The notes under the pieces are model-generated. The model worked only from the letters and a program-made list of their open reading frames with translations, was not told where the DNA came from and made no database searches. Of a DNA stretch of 64,000 bases, positions 17,547-27,799 are shown one piece after another. Origin of the DNA: Flavobacterium potami (GTDB lineage Bacteria; Bacteroidota; Bacteroidia; Flavobacteriales; Flavobacteriaceae). The position numbers were made by a program, and so were the translations under genes. Within the stretch, counting starts at the first letter, position 1. Every line of letters begins with the position of its first letter. The stretch is taken from the NCBI RefSeq assembly GCF_020026915.1, contig NZ_JAINUY010000001.1, forward strand, positions 620,001-684,000. The letters run 5' to 3'.

Positions 17547-20500
17547 TTACTTTGATAGGTATAAATAACCGCTCAATTTGTTATCCTGAAGATTGTTATT
17601 ACCATCTAACGACTTGTAATTAATGATATAAAAATATGTTCCAATAGGTAGTCCATCAGCTTGTTTTACGGTAGTTCTTCCTCTTGAAATTCCATCAAAA
17701 AAGTTTGTAGTATTGTTGTAGTTTTTAGTCTCAAAAACTAAAATACCCCAACGGTTATAGATTTCCACAGTATTCTCCGGATAACAGGTTACGTCGTCGA
17801 TATTGTCAATTTTGAATGTATCATTGAAGTTGTCTCCATTTGGAGAGAACGCATTACGAGGTAAGACGTCTCCGCAAGCCAAAACTTTACAATCATCATT
17901 TACTTCCATGTTTAGTATAATACTTCTCGGACATTTTTCATCAGCAATTAAATATTCTAAAACATAATTGCCTAAGGCCAATCCAAACGGATTGAAGATA
18001 TTTCCTTGGAGTGCATTTGTATTGCTTTTATCAACCCAGGTTCCGCTAGTCGGACTTCCTTCAGGAAGCAAACTAGTTAGGTTAAGAAGTGATGAATCGT
18101 CTGTACAAGCTGTACTGTTAAATTGAGTTGTACCATTTGGAACTACCGTAATGGTTACAATTGCAGTATCGCAATTTTCTGAACTTAATTTGTCACAAAT
18201 TCTATAACTGTACGTGTAAGTTCCAGCCGGCGTCAAACTTGAAACAGTTACATTTCCAGTACTACTAATTATAATATTCGGATCTGTTTTACCATTGCTT
18301 TCGCTAAGTAGCGTAAAGTTTATCAGTTCTAATGTTACAGGAGTTGTTCCTTTCAAATCATTGCTGAAAACATTACCAACTATTCCGAAAGTATTACAGC
18401 CAATATTACTATAAGTGTCATCATTTGCAACAACCGGAGTTGGTGGAGCAGATGGAGTAGTAACAGTTATGGTTACTATAGCAGTATCGCAATTTCCAAA
18501 ATCAGCTTTTTCGCAGATCTGATACGTTAATGTGTAAGTACCCGCAGGTGTGTTTGGTGCAATATTTATTGAACCATCAGGATTTAAAGTTAAAGCACCT
18601 TTTGGATCAGGAATAGTTGTCGTTAGCGTTACGTCGTTTATAGTAACAACTGCACCATTCAAAGTATCATTAGTTAAAACATTGATAATATTTGTTCCTC
18701 CTGTAGTTCCGTTTATTGGTCCCGCTGTATCGTCATTTGCGATGATTGTAAATGTTGGTCGAGAAGTACAATACGGATCCGAAGGTGGGTAATTTACCGT
18801 AATAATCTCCGTTGGATTTAATGAGATGATTAAATTAGCTGCTGGACGTAATTTTTCAAATCCATCATTACCCTGAATCCATTTATTATTTTCAAAAATC
18901 CATCCTGGCCAGTCGATTCCTTTTCCGGTTCCGTCTACTACCGCTCCAGACCATAGAATACGTCCGCTTAAAGGAAGATCATTTACGGTAGTAATTACAT
19001 TATTAGCGCTATCAGACCACGCAATTGTTACACCATTTGCAGGAGTAAAATTTAAAGGAGTTACAACATAATCCAAATAAGGAACATCATTAACGCAGAT
19101 TGGCGTTGCAGTAACTGTCATCGCAGGTGCTACAATTGTGATAGTAACAATTGCAGTGTCACAATTATCAGGATGCGCTGCCTCGCAAATTTGATATACC
19201 AAAGTCAATGTTCCCACTGGTGCATTAGCTAATACATCTATAGAACCATTTGGATTTAGTTGTAAAAAGTTATTCGGAGTTACTGTTGTTAAAATAACAT
19301 CTGATGGAGTTATGCCGACACCATCAAGAGTATCATTTGAAAATATATTTAAAACATTTGTGGTCGCATGATTAACCCCCGCAATTGGTCCTGCTGTATC
19401 ATCATTCGCAATAATAGGTTTTTTGCAGTTTACACTAAAAGTTTGTACCAATTCTGTTTTATTTCCGGCACAATCTGTTAAAGTATAAGTTCTAGTGATA
19501 ACATAAACGTTACCGTCACATCCACTGTTTGTATCGGCTACAGTGATATTTACCGTCGCACTACAGTTATCAGCAGCATCTTTAATATCACTTGGATTTC
19601 CAGCAGGAATCAAATCAATACTTGCTAAATTAAGTACATTAGCAGGAGCAGTTCCAGTTGGAGCAGTTGTGTCTCTTACAGTAATAATTTGAGTATAAGA
19701 AGCTGTATTTCCTGCACAATCACTAGTTTTCCAATTTCTGGTTAACGTATAATTTGAAGCACATCCATTTTGTATATCTGATTTTGTTTCAGAAAATACT
19801 ATTGGTAAATTTCCATTACAATTATCTGAGGCAGTCATTTCTGCAGGATCAGGAACAGCATCACATGAAACTGTAATATTCTGAGGAAGAATTCCAGTAA
19901 ACGCTGGAGCAGTTGTATCCTGAATGGTGATCACTTGCGTGAAAGTGCCAGAAATATTTCCGCAGTCGTCTTTTACAGTCCAAGTATTCGTGTAAGTTCC
20001 TGCATTTCCGCAAGTGGCAGAAGCTGTAAACTGACCACTTACTTTTACGATATTTGTTACATCAGCATCGCAAGAATCTGTTGCTAGAGGAAATAACGCT
20101 TGAGCAGTTGCTAAACCAGCCGCATCACTGCATTCTATAGTTTTATCTAAAGTTCCGATTGGAGTTGTCCAAGTTGGCGCAGTACTATCCTGAATGGTAA
20201 TCACTTGCGTGAAAGTGTCAGAGATATTTCCGCAGTCGTCTTTTACCGTCCAAGTATTCGTGTAAGTTCCTGCATTTCCGCATCCAGCAGAAGCCGTAAA
20301 CTGACCGCTTACTTTTACGATATTGGTTACATCAGCATCGCAAGAATCTGTTGCTATAGGAAATAACGCTTGAGCATTTGCTAAACCAGCCGTATCGCTG
20401 CATTCTATAGTTTTGTCTAAAGTTCCGATTGGAGTTGTCCAAGTTGGTACAGTACTATCCTGAATGGTGATCACTTGTGTGAAAGTGTCAGAGATATTTC

Positions 20501-23500
20501 CGCAGTCGTCTTTTACCGTCCAAGTGTTTGTGTAAGTTCCTGCATTTCCGCATCCGGCAGAAGCCGTAAACTGACCACTCACTTTTACAATATTGGTTAC
20601 ATCAGTATCACAAGAATCTGTTGCCGTAGGAAATAACGCTTGAGCATTTGCTAAACCAGTCGTATCGCTGCATTCTATAGTTTTGTCTAAAGTTCCTATT
20701 TGAGTTGTCCAGGTTGGTGCAGAATTATCCTGTACAATTATGGATTGAGAAACAGGAAGTGAAACGTTTCCACAAGCATCTGTTGCAGTCCAGGTTCTGG
20801 TTTTTGTGTAAGATCCTGCGCAATTTCCAGGAATAATGCTGTCTACATAAGTTAATGCAGAAACTGTTCCGCTGTCATCTGTGGCTGTTGCTTGAGCAAA
20901 AACGGGCTCTTCCAGACAATTGATTGTGCTGGTTTGCGGTAAAGAAGTAACAATTGGTTTGACAGCATCGCCATCTAAAATTGTAAACGACTCATTTATT
21001 TCGCATCCGTTTGCATCTGTAATTTTAACACTGTAGTTTCCGGCAGTAAGATTATTGGCAGTTGCAGTTGTTTGTACAGGAACAGTGCTCCAAGCATATG
21101 AATACGATGAAGTTCCTCCAGAAACGGTTACTGTTGCAGAACCATTAGTTCCGTTGCCACAAGAAACATTTGTTTGAGATTTTATAGCACTTAATACAGC
21201 GGAAGGTCCTTCAATTATAACCGAATTAGAAATTGAAGAACAATCGTCAGTTACAGTTAAAGAGTATGTTCCGGCTGGCATGTTTGTAACATTTGCAAGA
21301 GTTGAAACTTCATTATTTAAACTGTTTTTCCAAGAGTAATTTACTGTTCCCACGCTATTTGTCACTAATCCGGCAGTCAGTGTTCCGGTACTTGTTCCAA
21401 AACAAGAAACATCGGTTTTAGAAGAGGCGGTCAAAGCAAGAGCTGCAGAAGGTTGTAAAATAGTAATTGTTAATGTTCCCTGACATCCATTTGCATCTGT
21501 TGCGGTTACTTCATAACTTCCAGATCCAAGATCTGTTAAAGTTTGAGAAGTACCTGCATATAAATAGCCATCCTTTTTCCATGAATAAGCATAAGGAGCG
21601 ATTCCACCAGAGGCATTATTTATAGTAATTGCCCCCGTTGTTTTATTGTAGCATTTTACATCGATATGTGATGCTGTCACTTCTGTTAAGACGATTGTAC
21701 TTTTGGTAACTACAACTGGTTTTATATCAAAACAATTAGAAGTATTTGTCCCTTTAATGTAATAAGTTCCAGGAACAGCAGCCGTAAAATTCGCTAAAGG
21801 AGTAGTTGCGGTTGCATCAGTCCAATAAGTATAAGTTAATCCTGATGAGCTTCCATCAGTTATACTTGCAGCAGTTAAATCCGAAGAAGTAGCTGGTGAG
21901 CAAACAGGAAGTGGATTGGTTATAGTAACAGTTGGTTTTTCATTTATATTAACCACTATCGCTTTTTTAGGACCAATGCAAGCATTTGTTTTTCCTTCCG
22001 CAACATAGTAAGTAAATTGCCCCGCAGTTGCAGTAGAAGGAGTCAATGATTGCTGACCTGTCGAATTCAAAGTTTCGTAGTAATATAATGTATATTCAGG
22101 TTTGGTTGGTACAGCGGTAAGTGCGACTGCAGTATCGCCAATGCAATAATTTATTGGACTTGTAACATTTGGTGTTGTGGTAATGCTTTCAATAGTAACT
22201 GTAAATTCAAAATAACATCCACTTGCTGCTCCCGGTGGAATTGCATAATAGGTTGAGGTTCCAACGGTTGCCGGAAATGGATTATTGATCGTGTATTGTG
22301 TTGTCGTTCCTGCCACTACTGGATAGGCACTATAAAATGTGGATCCTGTAGGGAATGAACCCGTTACATCTGTTACAGGAATCGAGGTCGCAGTATTACA
22401 AAACGTAAAAGAAATTACTGATGGAGTAGCCTGACAATTTGCAGTTGTATAGTTTGCAGAATCTATAGTAGTTTGAAGCGGTGCAGCTATTGAAGTTCCC
22501 ATACAGCTTCCTGATGTTGTATAACCTAAAATTAAAGATTGATCATTTACTGCAACGGTTGAATTTGCACCTTTCCCACTTAATTTCCCATTTACCTGAA
22601 TAACATTGCTACAATTTGAATTTTTCAGCAAAGCGCAATTCTCAGTCGCCTTCAATGTAAATGTTAATTCTCCTAAAACAGTATTCGGATCAGTAGGCAG
22701 TGGTAATGTTCCTAAATCCCAAACTATTGATCCGTTTGCTCCAATGGTTGGCTCGTAAGTCAATGCATTTGGAGTAGGACGGGGTGTGAAATTTATCGTT
22801 TTTGCTAAACTTCCGGTTACAAATGTAGCATTGTAAGGAATCGGAATAACAAGTTTACTGTTTTGAACAGCTTCAGTACCACGGTTTTTTATTTGAACTT
22901 TATAACCTAGTTCCTGACCAGGCATAACGGTATATGGTCCTGCACCAACAGCACTTCCATTGATTGTGGTAGCGCTCAAAACACCTTCAATTTCTGGTAC
23001 GTAAGCATCAACAGCCATTACAATAGAAAAGATAACATAACTATCAACCGTAGAACCATATTTAAAAGAGGTCGATGTCTGATTGTTTCCAATAATATCC
23101 TTATTGTCATTTGGAAGTTTAAACATACTGATGTCCATTCCAGAATTATTGATCAAATTCGGATTTCGACTGTTTCCACCGGTATTGATGGATGAATTGA
23201 AGAAATTATTGACCGAATTTCCAGGTCGGCTCAAGCTTCTATAATTGCCGCTATTCAATTCTTCAATCTGAAAATAATCACCATCATAATTCACATCACC
23301 CTCACCGGCCATAATTCCAAGTTTTACATCAACCGGTCCTGATGTTACAGAGTTAAATCCGGAAACAGGAAATGTATGGTCTGCGGTTATGTTATTTTGT
23401 ACAAAAGCATGACCATCAAAAACTGTAATATCTCTGTTTTTCATGGTAGAATTTTCATAAATTACAACCAAACCCCATCCAGCATATTTTCCAATATTAC

Positions 23501-24128
23501 CACCGTCAGCTCCTTCAGTTGCTGCGATATTGGCTGCAAAATATTCTCCAACACCATTTGCTCTTACATAATTAGTAACTTCTGCGTAAGCAGTAAACAT
23601 ATTATTGTCAGAATTTGTTGGAAAGTAGATATCTGTTGCTGTAAATTCATCATAAGAACTGTTGTTCGGACCTTTGAATAAAATTTTTCTTTTATCTAAA
23701 GTCTGAGTTACGCCATTTTTTGTTACCGTAAATGAGTTTGGACTAAAAGCGTCATCAGAAACTCTTCCTGTCCAGTATAATCCTGCGTAAACTATATTGT
23801 AGCAGTTTGTCAATTTGGTACCACTGTCATTTAATAAATCTAAAGTTGCAGCAGATGAGTTAAGAGTTTGACTGTCATTGTCTTTGTCGATGTAAGCCAT
23901 TGGAAATGATCCATTGGTTTCGTAATCGTCATAGTTTTGGGTAGACAAATTGGTATTTCCAATCATCGTAAAATCTCCTTTGATTTTGTAAATTGTTTTC
24001 GTCGGAGAGTAAGTAGATGTTCTTTCTTTAAATGGTACAATTACTTGGGCGTTTACTTCATTAATTCCCATAATAAGCATTACGAAGAAATAAAAAGCCG
24101 TTAAATGTTGAGAGTAGATTTTTTTCAT
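17547..24128 (-). CDS. Giant SprB-like T9SS adhesin with type B sorting domain
   Basis: 2193 residues. Signal peptide at 1-28 (MKKIYSQHLTAFYFFVMLIM...). Residues ~30-390 are an unassigned N-terminal domain; ~395-520 DUF11-like (GQELGYKVQIKNRG). About 810-1055 are three SprB-type repeats (HIDVKCYNKTTGAI, KTDVSCFGTSTGTL, QTNVSCGNGTNGSA). About 1135-1403 are three nearly identical 90-residue HYR-like repeats (DKTIECSD...CGNISDTFTQVITIQD). Cadherin/VCBS-like modules start near 1576, 1797 and 1900 (ANDDTAGPI, VANDDTY). The last ~110 residues (NAFSPNGDNFNDTF, VEIYNRWGILVFE, IGTYFYIINY) are the CHU_C/gliding-associated type B sorting domain. A cell-surface adhesin exported by T9SS; a role in gliding or attachment is inferred. 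First of the genes feeding the PorP/SprF and OmpA partners. Confidence 0.9.
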   Translation of the reverse strand: MKKIYSQHLTAFYFFVMLIMGINEVNAQVIVPFKERTSTYSPTKTIYKIKGDFTMIGNTNLSTQNYDDYETNGSFPMAYIDKDNDSQTLNSSAATLDLLNDSGTKLTNCYNIVYAGLYWTGRVSDDAFSPNSFTVTKNGVTQTLDKRKILFKGPNNSSYDEFTATDIYFPTNSDNNMFTAYAEVTNYVRANGVGEYFAANIAATEGADGGNIGKYAGWGLVVIYENSTMKNRDITVFDGHAFVQNNITADHTFPVSGFNSVTSGPVDVKLGIMAGEGDVNYDGDYFQIEELNSGNYRSLSRPGNSVNNFFNSSINTGGNSRNPNLINNSGMDISMFKLPNDNKDIIGNNQTSTSFKYGSTVDSYVIFSIVMAVDAYVPEIEGVLSATTINGSAVGAGPYTVMPGQELGYKVQIKNRGTEAVQNSKLVIPIPYNATFVTGSLAKTINFTPRPTPNALTYEPTIGANGSIVWDLGTLPLPTDPNTVLGELTFTLKATENCALLKNSNCSNVIQVNGKLSGKGANSTVAVNDQSLILGYTTSGSCMGTSIAAPLQTTIDSANYTTANCQATPSVISFTFCNTATSIPVTDVTGSFPTGSTFYSAYPVVAGTTTQYTINNPFPATVGTSTYYAIPPGAASGCYFEFTVTIESITTTPNVTSPINYCIGDTAVALTAVPTKPEYTLYYYETLNSTGQQSLTPSTATAGQFTYYVAEGKTNACIGPKKAIVVNINEKPTVTITNPLPVCSPATSSDLTAASITDGSSSGLTYTYWTDATATTPLANFTAAVPGTYYIKGTNTSNCFDIKPVVVTKSTIVLTEVTASHIDVKCYNKTTGAITINNASGGIAPYAYSWKKDGYLYAGTSQTLTDLGSGSYEVTATDANGCQGTLTITILQPSAALALTASSKTDVSCFGTSTGTLTAGLVTNSVGTVNYSWKNSLNNEVSTLANVTNMPAGTYSLTVTDDCSSISNSVIIEGPSAVLSAIKSQTNVSCGNGTNGSATVTVSGGTSSYSYAWSTVPVQTTATANNLTAGNYSVKITDANGCEINESFTILDGDAVKPIVTSLPQTSTINCLEEPVFAQATATDDSGTVSALTYVDSIIPGNCAGSYTKTRTWTATDACGNVSLPVSQSIIVQDNSAPTWTTQIGTLDKTIECSDTTGLANAQALFPTATDSCDTDVTNIVKVSGQFTASAGCGNAGTYTNTWTVKDDCGNISDTFTQVITIQDSTVPTWTTPIGTLDKTIECSDTAGLANAQALFPIATDSCDADVTNIVKVSGQFTASAGCGNAGTYTNTWTVKDDCGNISDTFTQVITIQDSTAPTWTTPIGTLDKTIECSDAAGLATAQALFPLATDSCDADVTNIVKVSGQFTASATCGNAGTYTNTWTVKDDCGNISGTFTQVITIQDTTAPAFTGILPQNITVSCDAVPDPAEMTASDNCNGNLPIVFSETKSDIQNGCASNYTLTRNWKTSDCAGNTASYTQIITVRDTTAPTGTAPANVLNLASIDLIPAGNPSDIKDAADNCSATVNITVADTNSGCDGNVYVITRTYTLTDCAGNKTELVQTFSVNCKKPIIANDDTAGPIAGVNHATTNVLNIFSNDTLDGVGITPSDVILTTVTPNNFLQLNPNGSIDVLANAPVGTLTLVYQICEAAHPDNCDTAIVTITIVAPAMTVTATPICVNDVPYLDYVVTPLNFTPANGVTIAWSDSANNVITTVNDLPLSGRILWSGAVVDGTGKGIDWPGWIFENNKWIQGNDGFEKLRPAANLIISLNPTEIITVNYPPSDPYCTSRPTFTIIANDDTAGPINGTTGGTNIINVLTNDTLNGAVVTINDVTLTTTIPDPKGALTLNPDGSINIAPNTPAGTYTLTYQICEKADFGNCDTAIVTITVTTPSAPPTPVVANDDTYSNIGCNTFGIVGNVFSNDLKGTTPVTLELINFTLLSESNGKTDPNIIISSTGNVTVSSLTPAGTYTYSYRICDKLSSENCDTAIVTITVVPNGTTQFNSTACTDDSSLLNLTSLLPEGSPTSGTWVDKSNTNALQGNIFNPFGLALGNYVLEYLIADEKCPRSIILNMEVNDDCKVLACGDVLPRNAFSPNGDNFNDTFKIDNIDDVTCYPENTVEIYNRWGILVFETKNYNNTTNFFDGISRGRTTVKQADGLPIGTYFYIINYKSLDGNNNLQDNKLSGYLYLSK
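19921..20730 (-). repeat. Three 270-bp tandem repeats inside the adhesin gene
   Basis: Equivalent points lie at 19921, 20191 and 20461, an exact 270-bp period (90 codons). The copies differ only at scattered bases. They encode the HYR-like modules. Confidence 0.9.
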
Positions 24129-24144
24129 AATAATAGCTTTTAAA

Positions 24145-24696
24145 TTATCCGCCTATAGAGATTTTATAAAGTAAGACATATTTTGAAGTATCATTTTTAA
24201 TCAAATTATTGATGACAGATGGACTAGTCTCAACTTTTGAAATAATGAAAATGTATTGTAATTTTTCAAAACCAGAGAAAGAATTCAAATCAATAGATTT
24301 GTTTAGATCTGCCGCATTGCTAATTTTAATGGTTACAATTTCAATGTCACTTTTTGATGATACTATGCTGTTAAGGCTGTTAATAGAATTAATATCTGCA
24401 AATATGGCTGTAGGCTGGTCTCCATAAACTTTTGTTCCTCCTTTAGAAGAGTATACAGCAGATTGTAAATCGTATAAAAGATGTTTGAGATGGCTAAGCT
24501 TAGAATTTTGTCCTGATTTTTCTAAGTTTGTTAAGTACGAATCCACATTTTCACTTTGAGCAAATGAAAAAGACGTCACCAAAAAAAACAATATGAAAAA
24601 AATGTTTTTTTGAAAGATATTCCTCTTTGAGAAAAAAATAAACTTACAATTTGTAATAAATTTTACTGCTTTTTCAAGAGTAGATTTAGTTTTCAT
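24145..24696 (-). CDS. Small exported protein of unknown function, first gene of the adhesin operon
   Basis: 183 residues. The N-terminus is unusual: about 28 mainly basic residues before a hydrophobic stretch IFFILFFLVTSFSFA and a likely cleavage before QSENVDS; no other ATG is available. The mature part is about 135 residues of mixed alpha/beta (NLEKSGQNSKLSHLKHLLYD, QPTAIFADINSINSLNSIV, EKLQYIFIISKVETSPSVI), no cysteine, no known motif. It ends 16 nt before the 2193-residue adhesin, so it is cotranscribed with it and may assist or modify it. Family not recognised. Confidence 0.65.
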   Translation of the reverse strand: MKTKSTLEKAVKFITNCKFIFFSKRNIFQKNIFFILFFLVTSFSFAQSENVDSYLTNLEKSGQNSKLSHLKHLLYDLQSAVYSSKGGTKVYGDQPTAIFADINSINSLNSIVSSKSDIEIVTIKISNAADLNKSIDLNSFSGFEKLQYIFIISKVETSPSVINNLIKNDTSKYVLLYKISIGG

Positions 24697-25196
24697 AACT
24701 TATGATTTTGTTTAAAAGTATTTATGAAATTTTAACAGAATCAAAGTTATATTAGAGTTTTTCTAATTGATTTTTTTTATCTACAACTAACCTAAAAACT
24801 CGTTGAAATGTATTTTTTCTACAAAAAAAAGCGATAAAAAGATTATTTTTTAACATAAAAATGCAAAAAATGTAAGTCGTTTTTTTGCTTTTTTAGTGAA
24901 ATTTTGAAGTTTTAAAATGTTTTAAATACTTAATAATCAGTTATTTGGTTAAAATTTTAAAAATTAAGAGAATCTCGATTAAGTACTAATTTCCTAGACG
25001 AAGTACACTAATTGTATTTTTTTTCGAATCTCATTTTTTTTGAGATTAAGATATTATGAATTATTATTTCTTGTTAAAATTTCATTATAATGTTAACAGA
25101 AATAAAAAATAGAAAAGGTTTAAAATTTCTTTTGTAAATTAGAACTTAATTAAAAAATAGTAATCTCCAAATCAGGTTTTTAAAATTTCACAGCTT
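24697..25196. other. AT-rich divergent intergenic region, adhesin operon / sixA
   Basis: 500 bp between divergent genes. It holds the likely -7 element of the adhesin operon (24742-24749, minus) and a small hairpin AATCTCA/TGAGATT near 25026-25046. The rest is A/T runs. No ORF, RNA gene or word-family repeat seen. Confidence 0.6.
24742..24749 (-). promoter_or_regulatory. -7 element TAACTTTG of the adhesin operon
   Basis: An exact TAnnTTTG on the minus strand about 46 bp before the start of the 183-residue gene. No good -33 box at the expected distance. Confidence 0.45.
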
Positions 25197-25685
25197 ATGA
25201 AAAATCTTATTTTAATACGTCATGCAAAATCAAGTTGGGAGGCGCCGTTGAAAGATTTCGACCGTCCTTTAATGAAAAGAGGAATTTTAGATGCGCATGA
25301 TGTTTCCTTACATATTTCGAAATACCTTCCTAAAACATATATTATATGGAGTAGTACCGCAGCAAGAGCGTCGGAAACGGCTTTAATCTTTGCTCAGAAT
25401 ATTTCATATCCTATAGAAAGTATCGTTTACAAGGATGATTTGTATACTTTTGATGAAAAGCAACTCGAAAAAGTTATCAAATCGTGTGATAATAGTTTTG
25501 AAAGCGTTATTCTTTTCGGACATAACGAGGCTATTACAAATTTTGTTAATAAATTTGGGGATGTATTTATAGAAAATGTCCCAACTTCTGGTTTTGTATC
25601 ATTACAATTTGATGCCGAAAGCTGGGATACGATAAATAAAGGTAAAACACATAAAACTATTTTCCCCAAAGATTTAAAATCATAA
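25197..25685 (+). CDS. sixA: SixA-like histidine phosphatase
   Basis: 162 residues. Histidine phosphatase (phosphoglycerate mutase-like) fold: the N-terminal LIRHAKSSW carries the phospho-acceptor His9; STAARASETA and ILFGHNEAI supply the other active-site Arg and His. SixA of E. coli dephosphorylates phosphohistidine in ArcB and the nitrogen PTS. Here it lies 2 nt before ppk1 and is translationally coupled, so its job may be tied to polyphosphate. The gene symbol reflects family only. Confidence 0.85.
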   Translation: MKNLILIRHAKSSWEAPLKDFDRPLMKRGILDAHDVSLHISKYLPKTYIIWSSTAARASETALIFAQNISYPIESIVYKDDLYTFDEKQLEKVIKSCDNSFESVILFGHNEAITNFVNKFGDVFIENVPTSGFVSLQFDAESWDTINKGKTHKTIFPKDLKS

Positions 25686-25687
25686 CA

Positions 25688-27766
25688 GTGTACGAACAGA
25701 AATATATCGATAGAGAAAAAAGCTGGTTAGCGTTTAATGCGAGAGTACTTCAGGAAGCCGGAGATAATACGGTTCCACTTTTAGACAGACTCCGTTTTGT
25801 TGGAATTTTTTCAAACAATTTAGACGAATTTTTTAGAGTTCGGTATGCCGCAATTCGAAGATTAAGCCTTTCTGGTATATCTGGCGAAAAATATTTAGGC
25901 GGAATTTCTGCTCATCAATTAATTAAGGATATTACAGATATTGTAATTCAGCAACAATCTGAAAGTTTGCGTATTCTTGGAAATATAGAAGCGGAGCTGG
26001 AAGCTGAAAATATCTTTATTATTAATGAAACCCAGATTACACCAAAACAAGAGTGTTTTTTGAAGGACTTTTTTATGCAAAAATTAAGTCCTGAACTGGT
26101 TACCATTATTTTGAATGACCTTGCTGTATTTCCTGTTTTAAAAGATACTTTAGGATATCTGGCTGTTCGTTTAGAACTTGCTAATGATGAAATTCGTTAT
26201 GCTTTAATCGAAATTCCTAAAAATATCAACAGATTTGTGGTTCTTCCTTCAGAAGGAGAGAGACAATATGTTATTTTGATTGACGATGTAATTCGATTTA
26301 AATTGAAAAATATCTTCAACATATTTGATTACAAAAGCGTTTCTGCCCATATGATCAAAATTACTCGTGATGCACAATTGGAGATTGATAGTGATTTGAG
26401 TAAAAGTATGTTGGAGAAAATTGCTTCATCTGTAAAAGATCGTAGAATTGGTGAACCTGTACGTTTTATTTACGATAGTTTAATAGAAGATGATACTTTA
26501 CGTTTCTTCCTTGATAAAATGAAAATTGAAGAAACAGATAGTATCATTCCGGGAGGAAGATATCACAATCGTCGCGACTATATGGGATTCCCTAATTTAG
26601 GACGTTACGATTTATTATATAAACCCAATGAACCATTACCAGTTCCAGGATTGAGTTTGGATGGAAGTATTTTAGAAAAAATCAGTAAAAAAGATTATTT
26701 AGTAAATGCACCATATCAGTCTTTTTCTTATTTAACAAAATTTCTTCGTGAAGCAGCTTTAGACCCAAAAGTAACGAGTATCAAAATAACGTTGTATCGT
26801 CTGGCAAAGAATTCGCAAATTATCAGTTCGTTGATAAACGCGGCTAAAAACGGTAAAAGAGTGGTTGTTCAAATTGAACTTCAAGCACGTTTTGATGAGG
26901 CTTCTAACATTTCGTATGCAGAACAAATGCAGATGGAAGGAATTGAACTTATTTTTGGAATGAAAGGTCTTAAAGTACACAGTAAAATATGTGTTATAGA
27001 AAGATTGGAAGAGGGTAAAAATCGTCGTTATGGATTCGTTTCAACAGGAAATTTCAACGAATCTACAGCTAAAATTTATACAGACGTAACGCTTTTAACC
27101 TGTCATCAGGGAATTTTAAAAGATATTTCAAAAATATTTGAATTTTTTGATGTCAATTATAGAGTGCACCGATACAAACATTTGATTGTATCGCCACATT
27201 ATACAAGAACCAAGTTCGTAAAACTGATAGATCGTGAAATTCTTCATGCTTTAGCAGGAAGAAAAACACATATCAAGCTTAAAATGAATAGTTTGTCAGA
27301 TTTTAAAATGATCGATAAATTATATGAAGCAAGTAATGCAGGTGTGAAAATTCAGCTTCAAGTAAGAGGAATTTGCAGTTTGATTCCTGGAATTCCTGGA
27401 ATGAGCGAAAATATTGAAGCAATAAGTATCGTAGATAATTATTTAGAACATTCGAGGGTCTACATTTTTGGAAATGCTGGTTTAACCGAAGTTTATATTT
27501 CATCTGCCGATTTCATGACTAGAAATCTTGATGCAAGGGTAGAAGTGACATGTCCAATTTATGATCTTGAAATTAAGAAAGAATTGATCGATAACTTCAA
27601 TATAGGTTGGAAAGGAAATGTGAAAGTAAGATATCATTCTTATAAATTGGATAATAAATATAAGCCGAAAAATCATCATGCCCCATTTAGAGCCCAATTT
27701 GAAACCTATAAGTATTACCAAAATAAAGTGGCACTACTAGAAGAGGTTCCTCAAAAAGTAAATTAA
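25688..27766 (+). CDS. ppk1: Polyphosphate kinase 1, GTG start
   Basis: 692 residues, the normal Ppk1 length. N-terminal YIDREKSWLAFNARVLQEA is the family start and directly follows the GTG at 25688. Catalytic residues: His431 (GLKVHSKICV, the autophosphorylated histidine, E. coli His435) and His588 (LEHSRVYIFGN, E. coli His592); FVSTGNFNESTA is also conserved. It polymerises ATP gamma-phosphate into polyphosphate at the inner membrane. Two bases separate it from sixA and about 30 from ppx. Confidence 0.95.
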   Translation: MYEQKYIDREKSWLAFNARVLQEAGDNTVPLLDRLRFVGIFSNNLDEFFRVRYAAIRRLSLSGISGEKYLGGISAHQLIKDITDIVIQQQSESLRILGNIEAELEAENIFIINETQITPKQECFLKDFFMQKLSPELVTIILNDLAVFPVLKDTLGYLAVRLELANDEIRYALIEIPKNINRFVVLPSEGERQYVILIDDVIRFKLKNIFNIFDYKSVSAHMIKITRDAQLEIDSDLSKSMLEKIASSVKDRRIGEPVRFIYDSLIEDDTLRFFLDKMKIEETDSIIPGGRYHNRRDYMGFPNLGRYDLLYKPNEPLPVPGLSLDGSILEKISKKDYLVNAPYQSFSYLTKFLREAALDPKVTSIKITLYRLAKNSQIISSLINAAKNGKRVVVQIELQARFDEASNISYAEQMQMEGIELIFGMKGLKVHSKICVIERLEEGKNRRYGFVSTGNFNESTAKIYTDVTLLTCHQGILKDISKIFEFFDVNYRVHRYKHLIVSPHYTRTKFVKLIDREILHALAGRKTHIKLKMNSLSDFKMIDKLYEASNAGVKIQLQVRGICSLIPGIPGMSENIEAISIVDNYLEHSRVYIFGNAGLTEVYISSADFMTRNLDARVEVTCPIYDLEIKKELIDNFNIGWKGNVKVRYHSYKLDNKYKPKNHHAPFRAQFETYKYYQNKVALLEEVPQKVN

Positions 27767-27799
27767 TAATAAAAACCAATTTCAAATCATAAAGTGAGC

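Noticed and set aside
24697..25196. Possible tRNA or sRNA in the 500-bp spacer
   Set aside because: No cloverleaf, no T-loop GGTTCGAATC-like box and no strong stem followed by a T run were found.
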